A program made the translations under genes and the position numbers. This document shows, one piece after another, positions 53,229-62,084 of a stretch of DNA of 64,000 nt. Origin of the DNA: Bradyrhizobium sp. JYMT SZCCT0180 (lineage in GTDB: Bacteria; Pseudomonadota; Alphaproteobacteria; Rhizobiales; Xanthobacteraceae); NCBI RefSeq assembly GCF_018130165.1, contig NZ_JAFCLZ010000002.1:1-64000 (forward strand), written 5' to 3'. Positions within the stretch are counted from its first letter, which is position 1. The number at the start of each line of letters is the position of its first letter. A model generated the notes under the pieces. That model ran no database searches and had not been told where the DNA came from. It was given only the letters and a program-made list of their open reading frames with translations.

Positions 53229-53984
53229 TCAGCCCGGCTGGCGCGAGCCCTTGGCCAGACGGTTCCAGGGCCGGGCCAGGCGAGTCAGCGCGGCCTCGAC
53301 GGCCGCATCCGAGGCCCGGGTCGACGGCCAGCGGTATAGCCAGCCATGGGCCAGCCAGATCACCAGAAAGCTCACCAGGCCGGCGGCCGCCACATCGGTG
53401 AAAAAATGCCCGCCAAACGCCATCCGCAGCACAGAGGTCGTGATACCGAACAGGGTCGCCGCCACATAGGCCAGGGGTCGCCATGCCGGCGGCGTCAGCG
53501 CCGCGGGCGCGTAAGCCCAGAACGCGGTGGCGCCCTCGCCGGAGAAGAACGAGCAGTTGCGTCCGCACGTGCCGCGCGGATCCCAATACGGCACGAACTC
53601 CTGCGGCCCATTGAATTGCGTGACCACCACCGGCCGCGGCCGGCCCCAATAGGTCTTGAAGGTGAGGTTGGTGAGAACGACCGCAGACAGCAAAATCGTG
53701 CTCAGCAGGAATACGGCGGTACGCGCGCGAATGAACATCGGCAAATCCGGCCGCACCATCTTCACCACGATGGCCGCGAGCGACGGCAATGCGAGCGCCC
53801 ACGCGATCCACATCGCGGCGTCGCGGGCGATGCCCGCGATCCAGCTCTGCTTCAACGGAAACGAATGGGTCGCGGGATCGTAGAACAGCGCCGCCAGTTT
53901 GAGATCGAGTTCGGGAAAAATCCCGAACAGCAGTCCGATGACGAGCGCCAGCCCCAGCGCGATGAAAAGTCCGGTCCGGTTCAT
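53229..53984 (-). CDS. PAP2-family membrane phosphatase with atypical second motif
   Basis: A 251-residue inner-membrane protein with about six hydrophobic segments. Motif 1 is KTYWGRPRPVVV and motif 3 is RMAFGGHFFTDV, both as in PAP2/lipid-phosphate phosphatases. The usual PSGH of motif 2 reads FFSGEGATAFW, so the canonical His is not at its normal place. In alphaproteobacteria this variant group is common as I recall, and some relatives act on lipid A or undecaprenyl pyrophosphate. The substrate here is not known. The active-site loop would face the periplasm. Confidence 0.85.
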   Translation of the reverse strand: MNRTGLFIALGLALVIGLLFGIFPELDLKLAALFYDPATHSFPLKQSWIAGIARDAAMWIAWALALPSLAAIVVKMVRPDLPMFIRARTAVFLLSTILLSAVVLTNLTFKTYWGRPRPVVVTQFNGPQEFVPYWDPRGTCGRNCSFFSGEGATAFWAYAPAALTPPAWRPLAYVAATLFGITTSVLRMAFGGHFFTDVAAAGLVSFLVIWLAHGWLYRWPSTRASDAAVEAALTRLARPWNRLAKGSRQPG

Positions 53985-54023
53985 GGCGCGGTGTTTAGCC
54001 GAGGGGATGGGTCTTGAAAAGGC

Positions 54024-54515
54024 TCACGGATGCGGCCGTGAATGCGCCGGCAGCGGCGGTGGCGGCCGCAAGGGTTTCGGCGGTTCGCGCCATGCGCCGG
54101 CGGTGCGCCCGGCGATCATCCAGTAGACCAGGCCCGCGACGATGCCCGCCCCGGTCATGATTTCGAGATGGCGGCGGACGATGCCGTCAAAGCGCATCGT
54201 TTCGGGATCGAACGGGACCAGACCGAGATAGCAGGCGCAGCCGACGAGCGCGCCGCCGATCGCGTAGGTCAGCACGCCCCGGACATGAAACGCTTCCGTG
54301 ATCAGAACCACGATCAGCGCCGGCAACAGCGCAAAACCCGAGATGAAGATGAAGCCGAATCCGAGCACCACATTGATCGCGCCCTGATCGATCGGCCCTG
54401 CGCCGAGATCGCTGAATTCGGGATACAGCACCGCACCGACCACGATCATCCCCGCCGCCAGGCAGGCGAACAGGAATCCGAACAGGATGACGAAGAAGCG
54501 GCCGATCAGCGCCAT
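54024..54515 (-). CDS. Four-segment membrane protein of unknown function
   Basis: A 163-residue protein with hydrophobic segments at about 5-30, 45-70, 78-100 and 118-138, and a cytoplasmic Pro-rich tail (PPKPLRPPPPLP). There are no conserved catalytic or metal residues. It resembles small integral membrane proteins common in Bradyrhizobium. It is 40 bases upstream of nothing on its own strand except the PAP2 gene to its right, which points the same way and could be cotranscribed with it. Confidence 0.75.
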   Translation of the reverse strand: MALIGRFFVILFGFLFACLAAGMIVVGAVLYPEFSDLGAGPIDQGAINVVLGFGFIFISGFALLPALIVVLITEAFHVRGVLTYAIGGALVGCACYLGLVPFDPETMRFDGIVRRHLEIMTGAGIVAGLVYWMIAGRTAGAWREPPKPLRPPPPLPAHSRPHP

Positions 54516-54566
54516 TGGATTAGTCCACCGTCATTGCGTCGCTGCTCGGTCACGAACCTCTCCACC

Positions 54567-54655
54567 GTCATGCCCGGGCTTGTCCCGGCCATCCACGTCT
54601 TGCTTCGCTGAGACCACGTTAAGACGTGGATGGCCGGGACAAGCCCGGCCATGAC
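54567..54655. repeat. Two-hairpin palindromic element, CATCCACG class
   Basis: GTCAT/ATGAC ends; hairpin 1 is ATGCCCGGG with CCCGGCCAT (imperfect), the connecting stem CCACGTCTT/AAGACGTGG, and hairpin 2 is ATGGCCGGG/CCCGGCCAT. It lies between the membrane-protein gene and rlmN. Confidence 0.9.
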
Positions 54656-54675
54656 GAATAGTTACGTTGATCAAC

Positions 54676-55893
54676 TCAATCCGTCATCGCCATCGCGCGC
54701 AGCGCCTGACGCTCGCGCGCGGACAGTTTTTCGGTTTCCGATTTCAACTGGCCGCAGGCGGCGAGGATGTCGCGGCCGCGCGGCGTGCGCACCGGCGAGG
54801 AATAGCCGGCGTTGAAAATATACTCGGAGAATTTTTCGATCTGGTCCCAGTCCGAGCATTCGTATTTGGTGCCCGGCCACGGGTTGAACGGAATGAGATT
54901 GATCTTGGCCGGAATCCCCTTGAGCATTTTCACCAGGAGCTTGGCGTCGTCCATGGAATCGTTGACGCCCTTGAGCATCACATATTCGAAGGTGATGCGG
55001 CGCGCGTTGGACGAGCCCGGATAATCGCGGCAGGCCTGCAGCAATTCGGCGATCGGGTATTTGCGGTTGAGCGGCACCAGCTCGTTGCGCAATTCGTCGC
55101 GCACCGCGTGCAGCGAGATCGCCAGCATGACGCCCATTTCGTCGCCGGCACGGACGATGTTCGGCACTACGCCCGAGGTCGACAGCGTGATGCGGCGGCG
55201 GGAAATGCCGATGCCTTCATTGTCGGCCACGATCAGCAGCGCATCGCGCACCGCGTCGAAATTGTACAAGGGCTCGCCCATCCCCATCATCACCACATTG
55301 GTGACGAGGCGGCTGCCGGTCGGGGTCTCGCGATCGGCCCAGTCGTTGAGGCGGTCGCGCGCCACCATGATCTGGCCGACGATTTCGCCGGCGGTGAGAT
55401 TGCGCACCAGCCGCTGCGTGCCGGTGTGGCAGAACGAACAGGTCAGCGTGCAGCCGACCTGCGAAGAAACGCACAGCGTGCCGCGATCGGTTTCGGGGAT
55501 ATAGACGCACTCGACTTCATGCGCCTTCTCGAGGGCATTGCCGCTCGGCAGCCGCAGCAGCCATTTGCGGGTGCCGTCGTTGGAGACCTGCTCGGCGACC
55601 ACTTCGGGACGATCGACGGTAAAATGCTGCACCAGTTGGGCGCGCATTTCCTTGGAGATGCTGGTCATCGCGTCGAAATCTTTGGCGCCGCGGACATACA
55701 TCCAGTGCCAGAGCTGCTGGGTGCGCATCTTGCGCTGCGCGGGCAGCACGCCGATCTCGCCGAGCCGGTCGGCGATCTCAGCGCGAGAGAGGCCGATCAG
55801 CGATGGTTTGGCCGGCGGCACATAGGTTTCGAGCGGAATCTTTTCGAGGGGAGCCTGAGCCGAGGAACTGCTCTCGATTGAAGCGACGGTCAT
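54676..55893 (-). CDS. rlmN: Dual-specificity 23S rRNA/tRNA adenine-C2 methyltransferase RlmN
   Basis: Radical-SAM enzyme methylating C2 of A2503 in 23S rRNA and A37 in some tRNAs. The 405-residue protein has the cluster motif [11 protein letters not shown] (CxxxCxxC), [26 protein letters not shown] and [10 protein letters not shown]. The C-terminal catalytic Cys lies in [10 protein letters not shown]. The ATG at 55893 gives the usual N-terminus; an in-frame start at 55944 would run into a palindromic repeat. It is monocistronic. Confidence 0.96.
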   Translation of the reverse strand: MTVASIESSSSAQAPLEKIPLETYVPPAKPSLIGLSRAEIADRLGEIGVLPAQRKMRTQQLWHWMYVRGAKDFDAMTSISKEMRAQLVQHFTVDRPEVVAEQVSNDGTRKWLLRLPSGNALEKAHEVECVYIPETDRGTLCVSSQVGCTLTCSFCHTGTQRLVRNLTAGEIVGQIMVARDRLNDWADRETPTGSRLVTNVVMMGMGEPLYNFDAVRDALLIVADNEGIGISRRRITLSTSGVVPNIVRAGDEMGVMLAISLHAVRDELRNELVPLNRKYPIAELLQACRDYPGSSNARRITFEYVMLKGVNDSMDDAKLLVKMLKGIPAKINLIPFNPWPGTKYECSDWDQIEKFSEYIFNAGYSSPVRTPRGRDILAACGQLKSETEKLSARERQALRAMAMTD

Positions 55894-55915
55894 CGTGTTT
55901 CTGTTCTTGGGATAC

Positions 55916-55993
55916 GTAGGGTGGGCAAAGCGAAGCGTGCCCACCGCAAGCGTTAATGGTAGGCACGGCGCGATGCGCCTTTGCCCACCCTAC
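55916..55993. repeat. GTAGGGTGGGCAAAG palindromic element (fullest copy)
   Basis: The outer arms GTAGGGTGGGCAAAG and CTTTGCCCACCCTAC pair perfectly over 15 bases. Inner GGGCA/TGCCC and GGCACGG/GCC pairs form a smaller hairpin at each side. It lies just upstream of rlmN, in its likely promoter or leader region. Confidence 0.92.
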
Positions 55994-56056
55994 AAGGTAG
56001 CACTCAAATAGGCCTTCCGGGGCCCACAAACAACGCCATTCTCGGCCTAAAATTGC

Positions 56057-56701
56057 TTAACGCCGGCAATCCTGCGCCAATTTGTCGAGCGCCTGCGACA
56101 GCCCCTTCAGCGAGAAGGTGTCGGTGGTCTCGGTGCCCTTGGCCGAGACACCCTTGACGGTGACGTCGGCGGCCTTGCGCATGGCATCGACCATCCGCTC
56201 TTCCTCGGCGGCGTTCTTGATCCAGAGCCCGTCGCCCTGCGTGTACATCGCATACGACGCGCCGCCGACTTCGAGCGAGGATTCCGAGCCCGGCTTTAGC
56301 GCGTAGCCGATCATGACCGAGACTTCGTTGATGACTTTTTCCGCCGGGCGCGTCGAGACGAAGGCATAGGCCGGATCGCGCGGACGGTTGGGCGGATTGG
56401 TCTTCGACGAGGATGGCTTGGCGAGCGCAAAGCACACCTTCTTGCCGTTCGGCGTCGCCGTGTAGGCGCCCCAGGTTCCGAACTGGCCGATCAGGGTCGG
56501 CTCCGCGCCACCGGCCGCGGCGGTTGCCGCCGACTTCGAAGCCGCCGCAGGCTTCTCCGTTGCCGCAGGCTTCTCCGTTGCCGCAGGCTTGGCCGCGTCT
56601 TTGGCGCCCTTCGGCGCAGCACTCTGCGCCTGCGCAAGGCTGGAAGCCCCGCACAGCAACGCACTCAGAACAAGGGATGTCAGTATCTGCCGCACGGACA
56701 A
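56057..56701 (-). CDS. Invasion-associated locus B (IalB) family exported protein
   Basis: A 214-residue periplasmic protein. The signal peptide ends in SSLAQAQ and is followed by a Lys/Pro/Ala spacer with PAATEK repeats. The IalB domain shows IGQFGTWGAYTATPNGKKVCFALAKP, YAFVSTRPAEKVINEVSVMIGY and the final LAQDCRR, with the two cysteines likely bonded. The name comes from Bartonella; in rhizobia the family is of unknown role. I use TTG 56701 because GAGGG precedes it by six or seven bases; GTG 56695 is an alternative. Confidence 0.88.
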   Translation of the reverse strand: MSVRQILTSLVLSALLCGASSLAQAQSAAPKGAKDAAKPAATEKPAATEKPAAASKSAATAAAGGAEPTLIGQFGTWGAYTATPNGKKVCFALAKPSSSKTNPPNRPRDPAYAFVSTRPAEKVINEVSVMIGYALKPGSESSLEVGGASYAMYTQGDGLWIKNAAEEERMVDAMRKAADVTVKGVSAKGTETTDTFSLKGLSQALDKLAQDCRR

Positions 56702-56857
56702 CTGGTTCCCTCATCATTGTGACTGGAAGATGGCCCGGCGACGGGTCAGGCCGTCAACCATGGATAACCGGGAAATGCCTTTTTGGGAAGGCACTTACGA
56801 GCTATCCAGCCGCTGTATCCACGGTCATGTTGGAGGTATCGCGCGCCTCTTGCGGAG

Positions 56858-57697
56858 TTAGCCTTTGGTACGGCCTTCGCGCTGCTTCTGCCACTGCGCA
56901 TCGGTCCATTGCAGCAGGTCCTCGGCGCCGGAACTGCGCAAATGCGAGCCGCCATCCTGCACCACCATCTCGCCATTGATGTACCCGGCCTGGTCGGAGA
57001 TCAGGAAGCTCGCCAGGTTGGCGAGTTCGCTGTGCTCGCCGGCGCGGCCGAGCGGATTGCGGTGCGCCCAACCCTCGTCGCGGCTCTCCGGGCGAAGCTG
57101 GCTAGAGGCGCCCGGCGTCGGAAACGCACCGGGCGCGATCGCGACCGTGCGAACGCCCTTCGGCCCCCACTCCACCGCCAGACTCTTCGTCATCGCCAGG
57201 ATGGCTGACTTCGCCATCGCCGACGGCACCGTGAAGGCGCGGCCGGTGATGGTCGAGGTCGAGAGGATGCTCAGCACCACGCCTTTATGACGGCCCTCGA
57301 TCCAGCGCTTGCCGGCCGCGAGCGTGCAATACATCGTGCCGTGCAGCGTCGGCCCCAGGATCGCATCCGCCGCGCGGAACGACAGATGTTCGGTCTGCGC
57401 AAGGAAAGTCGCGGCAGCGTTGTTGACCAGCACGTCGATCGGCGCCTCGCGCCAGACCTGATCCATCATCGCATCGACCGCGGCGCCGTCGCGGATATCA
57501 CAGCGCGCCACGGAAACCTTGCCACTGAGCTCATTGCGCATCTGCGTTGCCGTGGCCTCCAGCAATTCGAGCCGGCGGCCACAGATGATGAGTTCCGCTC
57601 CGAGCTCGATAAAGCGCCGCCCCATCGCGGCGCCAAGCCCGGAGCCGCCACCGGTGACCAGAATGCGCTTTCCCGCCAGCAGGCCTTTTTCAAACAT
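56858..57697 (-). CDS. SDR protein of the 2,4-dienoyl-CoA reductase type
   Basis: A 279-residue SDR with cofactor motif TGGGSGLGAAM and NNAA at the usual place, but the catalytic YxxxK Tyr is replaced: the sequence reads SAMAKSAILAMTKSLAVEWGPKGVRT. Retaining the Lys while losing the Tyr, together with AVEWGPKG and IAPGAFPTPGA, is the pattern of 2,4-dienoyl-CoA reductases, which use NADPH to reduce unsaturated fatty acyl-CoA. It lies divergent from a quinone oxidoreductase gene across a palindromic element. Substrate assignment is inference. Confidence 0.82.
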   Translation of the reverse strand: MFEKGLLAGKRILVTGGGSGLGAAMGRRFIELGAELIICGRRLELLEATATQMRNELSGKVSVARCDIRDGAAVDAMMDQVWREAPIDVLVNNAAATFLAQTEHLSFRAADAILGPTLHGTMYCTLAAGKRWIEGRHKGVVLSILSTSTITGRAFTVPSAMAKSAILAMTKSLAVEWGPKGVRTVAIAPGAFPTPGASSQLRPESRDEGWAHRNPLGRAGEHSELANLASFLISDQAGYINGEMVVQDGGSHLRSSGAEDLLQWTDAQWQKQREGRTKG

Positions 57698-57720
57698 TGT
57701 TTTACTCCCCTATTGTCCCC

Positions 57721-57863
57721 GTCATTGCCTGCGACAAACGCTACGCGTTTGCGCAAGGGAGCGTAAGCGACGACTTGTCCGCCGTAGCTCCTGAGCGAAG
57801 GCGGAAGCAATCCATTCTTTCTTTTCGCGGCGCGATGGATTGCTTCGCTTCGCTCGCAATGAC
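57721..57863. repeat. GTCATTGC palindromic element
   Basis: GTCATTGC and GCAATGAC ends pair. Inside are GAAGCAATCCAT/ATGGATTGCTTC arms around a 20-base centre and a GCGAC-rich hairpin (57730-57790). It lies between the divergent SDR and oxidoreductase genes. Its outer arms match the short repeat at 12184. Confidence 0.85.
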
Positions 57864-57972
57864 GGGCGGATAGCTATGCGCGTCCTAAGCACCGAATCGG
57901 ATTGTAGCCCGGCGTCAAATCCGGCAAGAAGCATTCAGCCTTTCCTTGTGCGTCCGAAAATCAGGTGTGTCC

Positions 57973-58947
57973 ATGAAAGCCATTCTCTGCTCGCAATATT
58001 GCCAGCCCGACGATCTCGTGCTGGCCGATGTGCCCGATCCCGTCGCCGGACCGGGCGAGGCTGTGATCGCGATCAAATCCGCGGCGCTGAATTTCTTCGA
58101 CATCCTGATGATCCAGGGCAAGTACCAGATCAAGCCGCCGTTCCCGTTCTCGCCGGCCGCCGAAGTCGCGGGCGTGATCGAGAGCGTCGGCAGTGGCGTC
58201 ACCGATCTGAAGGTCGGCGACCGCGTGGCAGCCTCCTGCGGCCATAATGGCGCGCGCGAAAAGATCGCGCTGCCGGCCAACTCGATCGTAAAGATTCCCG
58301 ACAATCTGGACTTCGATCGCGCCGCCGGAATCTTCATCATCTACGGCACCGCGCTGCATGCGCTGGAAGATCGCGCCAGCCTCAAGCCCGGCGAAACCAT
58401 GGCCGTGCTCGGCGCCGCCGGCGGCACTGGCCTCGCCGCCTGCGAGCTCGGCAAGCTGATGGGCCTGAAGGTGATCGCGTGCGCCTCGTCGGATGAAAAA
58501 CTCGAATTTGCGAAAGCGCACGGCGCCGAGCTTGGCCTGAACTACAGCAAGGAAGATCTCAAGGAGGGCTTGCGGCGCCTTACCGGCGGCAAGGGCGTCG
58601 ATATCATCTTCGATCCGGTCGGCGGCACCTACGCCGAGGCCTCGCTGCGCTCGATCGCCTGGGAAGGCCGCTTCCTGGTGATCGGATTCGCCGCCGGCGA
58701 CATTCCGAAAATGCCGCTCAACCTGGCGCTGCTCAAGGGCTGCGATATCCGCGGCGTGTTCTGGGGCGCCTGGGCCCGGCTCAACCCAGAGAAGAACCGC
58801 GCCAACCTGGAGAAGCTCGTGAAGTGGACCGCGGAAGGCAAGATCTCCTCGCATGTCGACCGCACTTTCCCGCTGGCGCAAACCGCCGAAGCGCTGAAAG
58901 TGCTCGCCGGCCGCAAGGCGATGGGCAAGGTGATTCTGCATCCGTGA
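57973..58947 (+). CDS. NADPH:quinone oxidoreductase-like MDR protein
   Basis: A 324-residue zinc-free medium-chain dehydrogenase/reductase. The N-terminal catalytic domain includes LNFFDILMIQGKYQIKPPFPF and the GVG-type block. The Rossmann motif is LGAAGGTGLAACELGKLMG, and VDIIFDPVGG and the C-terminal GKVILHP complete the family pattern. No zinc-ligand cysteines are present. It likely uses NADPH and reduces quinones or enones. The ATG at 57973 follows AGGTGTGTCC. A terminator lies 70 bases after the stop codon. Confidence 0.93.
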   Translation: MKAILCSQYCQPDDLVLADVPDPVAGPGEAVIAIKSAALNFFDILMIQGKYQIKPPFPFSPAAEVAGVIESVGSGVTDLKVGDRVAASCGHNGAREKIALPANSIVKIPDNLDFDRAAGIFIIYGTALHALEDRASLKPGETMAVLGAAGGTGLAACELGKLMGLKVIACASSDEKLEFAKAHGAELGLNYSKEDLKEGLRRLTGGKGVDIIFDPVGGTYAEASLRSIAWEGRFLVIGFAAGDIPKMPLNLALLKGCDIRGVFWGAWARLNPEKNRANLEKLVKWTAEGKISSHVDRTFPLAQTAEALKVLAGRKAMGKVILHP

Positions 58948-59019
58948 TGCTGCGCGACAGCGGTCGCGCTTCATTCAACGTCTCTTCTTTATTGACGATC
59001 ATCGTCCGCGAAAACATCG

Positions 59020-59048
59020 AACGGGCCGCGCACAACGCGGCCCGTTTT
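59020..59048 (+). terminator. Intrinsic terminator after the quinone oxidoreductase gene
   Basis: AACGGGCCGCG pairs perfectly with CGCGGCCCGTT around CACAA and is followed by TTTT, counting the last stem bases. It ends the oxidoreductase transcript. Confidence 0.92.
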
Positions 59049-59106
59049 GATAATTGCGCCTGCGCCTTGCTCGGCGCGCGATGCTGAAAACGCCTCCATC
59101 CCAGGC

Positions 59107-59131
59107 GATTGTACGTTAACGATATACAATC
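59107..59131. promoter_or_regulatory. Nested inverted repeat GATTGTA...TACAATC
   Basis: GATTGTA (59107-59113) and TACAATC (59125-59131) form a perfect inverted repeat. The centre includes the palindrome CGTTAACG (59114-59121). It lies in AT-rich DNA about 195 bases before the Sel1-type gene and looks like an operator for a dimeric regulator. The rest of the 58948-59325 gap holds the terminator above and no gene. Confidence 0.4.
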
Positions 59132-59325
59132 TTAAATCTCTGAATTGCGTCTACTCGCCGCAATCAGAACAAAATGTCTCCCGATTCGAGCGGTCCGGCG
59201 TCCTTTTTTCAACCCATTCGGCATGCGAATTGCCCGCTTAGTAAACGGGTTCCCGGACACCGATAACAACAAGAAGCAGATGCCGGCCACCCGTAGTTGC
59301 GTTTTGGTAACGGGGAAGCATCGCC

Positions 59326-60279
59326 ATGGCGGAGAGTACAAGGCACGTTCAGTCAGGAGATCCGTTCGCAAGACTAAGCGAGCCGATCGATGATTCAGGA
59401 TTGTATCAGACACATCAATTTCTGCGGTCGGAAGCACGCAAGCCCGACCCGTTGGTCCGACAAGATCATCTGGCCGACGATCCGGTGCCGCTTTTTCTCG
59501 CGGGCCAGCACGATGCGCGCCACCGGCAGGATGAGCGCTACCAGCCGGAAGAGCGCTATCAGGATCTGCCCTTCTATCAAGAACCGCCCGAGTACTCCTT
59601 CGCTGGCGGCAAGAAACGAAGAGCGCGCGCATCGCGTATCGTGACCGGTGGGCTTGCGTTGTCCATCGTGGCCGCCGGTCTCGCGCTGCTTTCCTTCGAT
59701 TCGACACGCGCGGTCATCGTCAACGCCAAGGCGTCGTTGGCCAGCGCAGCGCCGGCCCCGTCAGGCGCCGCACAACAGGACGCCGAGCCACCGGCACCAC
59801 GCGTCGCGGCCCAGCCCGCGAGTCCCGAAGCACCGCCGGCAACGCCGGAAGCGGCAACCGCCCAGCGTGTCCAGCCCGTTGCGCTGGCGTCCACTTCACC
59901 GTCGCGCGACGAAATCACCGCGGCCTACCAGAGCGCCATCAAGACCAAGGTTGTGGCGATCGAGCCGACGGCCCCCGAACCCGCCCCAGCGGCACGGCGC
60001 ATCGATCCGGATGAACTGGCTGTTCTGTTGAAGCGGGCGAAGGGCCTGCTCGCGATCGGCGACATCACCTCCGCCCGGTTGCTGCTCGAGCGTGCGGCAG
60101 ACGCGCAGGAGGCCGACGCCGCGCTGATGCTGGCGGGGACCTACGATCCGCAGGTGCTGGGCAAGCAGGACATGCGCAGCATCACGCCCGATCCGGCGAT
60201 GGCGCGGCTTTGGTACCAGAAAGCCGCCCAGCTCGGCTCGTCCGACGCCAAGCGGCGTCTCAGCCAGATTCAAAACTAG
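59326..60279 (+). CDS. Membrane-anchored protein with Sel1/TPR-like C-terminus
   Basis: A 317-residue protein. A polar N-terminus rich in Asp, Gln and Arg (residues 1-100) is followed by one membrane segment at about 105-125 (VTGGLALSIVAAGLALLSF), a Pro/Ala-rich linker to about 210, and a C-terminal helical repeat region ending AMARLWYQKAAQLGSSDAKRRL, the Sel1 pattern. It may scaffold protein contacts in the periplasm. The next gene, a TAXI-type binding protein, starts 77 bases later in the same direction. Confidence 0.75.
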   Translation: MAESTRHVQSGDPFARLSEPIDDSGLYQTHQFLRSEARKPDPLVRQDHLADDPVPLFLAGQHDARHRQDERYQPEERYQDLPFYQEPPEYSFAGGKKRRARASRIVTGGLALSIVAAGLALLSFDSTRAVIVNAKASLASAAPAPSGAAQQDAEPPAPRVAAQPASPEAPPATPEAATAQRVQPVALASTSPSRDEITAAYQSAIKTKVVAIEPTAPEPAPAARRIDPDELAVLLKRAKGLLAIGDITSARLLLERAADAQEADAALMLAGTYDPQVLGKQDMRSITPDPAMARLWYQKAAQLGSSDAKRRLSQIQN

Positions 60280-60356
60280 GAATCTTCACAACCGGTCATC
60301 ACCGGCACACATCACTACGACCGCGCATCACGCGACATCACGCAGGGGAACAACAA

Positions 60357-61538
60357 ATGCGACGTCTGTTTGGAATGGCAGTATTTGCCATCATGATGGC
60401 TTGCGGCCTGACGGCCCAAGCCCAAACCCAGCAAACCGAATACGACCCGGCCAAGGTCAGCGAGAGCCTGAAGGCTATTTTCCAGTTCGGTTCTGTTGCC
60501 ACCAAGCAGAGCCTGAACTCGAACACGGTGACGCTGATGTCGGGGACGATCGGCGGCACCTATGTGCAGTTCGGCGCCGACCTCGCTTCCGTGCTCGACG
60601 ATGGCAACAAGTTGCGCGTACTGCCCATCGTCGGGCGCGGTTCCGTGCAGAGCGTGGCGGACATCCTGTTCCTGCAGGGTGTCGATCTCGGCATCGTCCG
60701 CTCTGACACGCTCGATTATCTCGAACGCAAGGGATTTGCGAAGGATATCAAGAAGCAGTTCACTTACGTGACCAAGCTCTACAATGAAGAGATGCACGTG
60801 ATCGCGTCGAAATCGGTCCGCAGCTTAAGGGACCTCGAAGGCAAGACCGTCAGCGTCGACCTTCCCAATGGCGGCACGTTCGTCACTGCGCTGACCGTGT
60901 TCGAACGGCTCGGGATGAAGCCGAAGGTGGTCTATGTCGAGCAACGCATCGCGCTGGAGAAATTGAAGGCCGGCGAAATCGACGCCGTGATCGTGTGCGG
61001 CGGCAAACCGTACAAGTCGGTCAGCACGTTCAAGGACGACCGCTTCCATCTGGTGCCGGTGAACTACGAGAAGCCGCTGCAGAAGGACTATCTGCCCGCC
61101 AGCCTGTCGTCGAAGGACTATCCCAACCTGATTTCGGGCGACGATCGCGTCGACACCATCGCGGTGCCGGCGGTGCTCGCGGCCTATAATTGGGCACCGA
61201 ACACCGAGCGCTATCGCAAGCTGTCGCAGTTCGTGGATGCGTTCTTCACCAAGTTTCCGACGTTCCAGAACCCGCCCTTCCATCCGAAGTGGAGGGAAGT
61301 CTCGCTGTCGGCGCCACTGCCCGATTGGCAGCGGCTGCCGGTCGCCGAGCAGTGGCTGAAGACCCACAACGTCGAAGCGGTCGCGCGTACCCGGTTCGAT
61401 GAATTCCTGAAGCAGAGCCCGACGACCGCGGCGAACATCAAGACCGATGCCGACCGCGAGACGCTGTTCAAGCAATTCCAGGCCTGGGAAAACGAACGTA
61501 ACGCGCGCGCGCAAGTTCGCTCCGGATCGCAGAAGTAG
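60357..61538 (+). CDS. TAXI-family solute-binding protein
   Basis: A 393-residue exported protein. The signal peptide (MRRLFGMAVFAIMMACGLTA to AQAQ) is followed by TAXI-type ligand-binding folds, with TVTLMSGTIGGTYVQFGADL, DILFLQGVDLGIVRSDTLDYL, LRDLEGKTVSVDLPNGG and IALEKLKAGEIDAVIVCGGKP. TAXI proteins normally serve TRAP transporters, but no DctQ/DctM permease gene is in view. CAGGGGAACAACAA precedes the ATG. The ligand is unknown (glutamate and other acids for characterised members). Confidence 0.88.
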   Translation: MRRLFGMAVFAIMMACGLTAQAQTQQTEYDPAKVSESLKAIFQFGSVATKQSLNSNTVTLMSGTIGGTYVQFGADLASVLDDGNKLRVLPIVGRGSVQSVADILFLQGVDLGIVRSDTLDYLERKGFAKDIKKQFTYVTKLYNEEMHVIASKSVRSLRDLEGKTVSVDLPNGGTFVTALTVFERLGMKPKVVYVEQRIALEKLKAGEIDAVIVCGGKPYKSVSTFKDDRFHLVPVNYEKPLQKDYLPASLSSKDYPNLISGDDRVDTIAVPAVLAAYNWAPNTERYRKLSQFVDAFFTKFPTFQNPPFHPKWREVSLSAPLPDWQRLPVAEQWLKTHNVEAVARTRFDEFLKQSPTTAANIKTDADRETLFKQFQAWENERNARAQVRSGSQK

Positions 61539-61599
61539 GAAACCTCGGACGTCATCGGGATCGCCGCAGGCGATGCCGGTGACGGACGTCGACGCGGGA

Positions 61600-61986
61600 C
61601 TATTCCGCGTCGTCGTCCTTCCCGACGCCTCGCTTGAGCGCAGCCCGCGCGGCGTCGCGGTGCTCCGACGTGATATAGCTGGAAACCATCCGGATGGCGG
61701 TGGCCAGGACAGCGGCATCGTCGGTGAAGCCGAGGACCGGCAGCACGTCGGAAACGAAATCGAACGGCAGGACGAAGTAGGCGATGGCGCCGAGCAGCGC
61801 CGCCTGCACGTGGCGCGGCGTCTGCTTGTCGAACGCACAATAGTAAGCCGCGAGCAGATCCTCGGCGAAGGGAAGCTTCGCCACCACCCGCTTCAGCTTG
61901 CTCCAGAAGCGCCGGCGCACGCTTTCGCGGTCCTGCGCCAGCCGATCGGCCGGTTCAAAACCCACGCTGTGTTCGGACGTTGCCAT
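61600..61986 (-). CDS. YkvA-family (DUF1232) membrane protein
   Basis: A 128-residue protein with the DUF1232 signature AALLGAIAYFVLPFDFVSDVLPVLGFTDDAAVLATAI in outline, containing the conserved Pro-Phe-Asp and Asp-Asp pairs. One hydrophobic hairpin is expected to insert in the membrane. Function is unknown across the family. It is convergent with the TAXI gene. Confidence 0.88.
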   Translation of the reverse strand: MATSEHSVGFEPADRLAQDRESVRRRFWSKLKRVVAKLPFAEDLLAAYYCAFDKQTPRHVQAALLGAIAYFVLPFDFVSDVLPVLGFTDDAAVLATAIRMVSSYITSEHRDAARAALKRGVGKDDDAE

Positions 61987-62084
61987 GACGGCGCTCCCTC
62001 AAGACAGGCGCGGCGGATCGCCGCGAATGTCTGTCTAGGAATTGGGGATGTCGGGCCGCCGCCGCAAGATCGCCTTCCCAAGCT

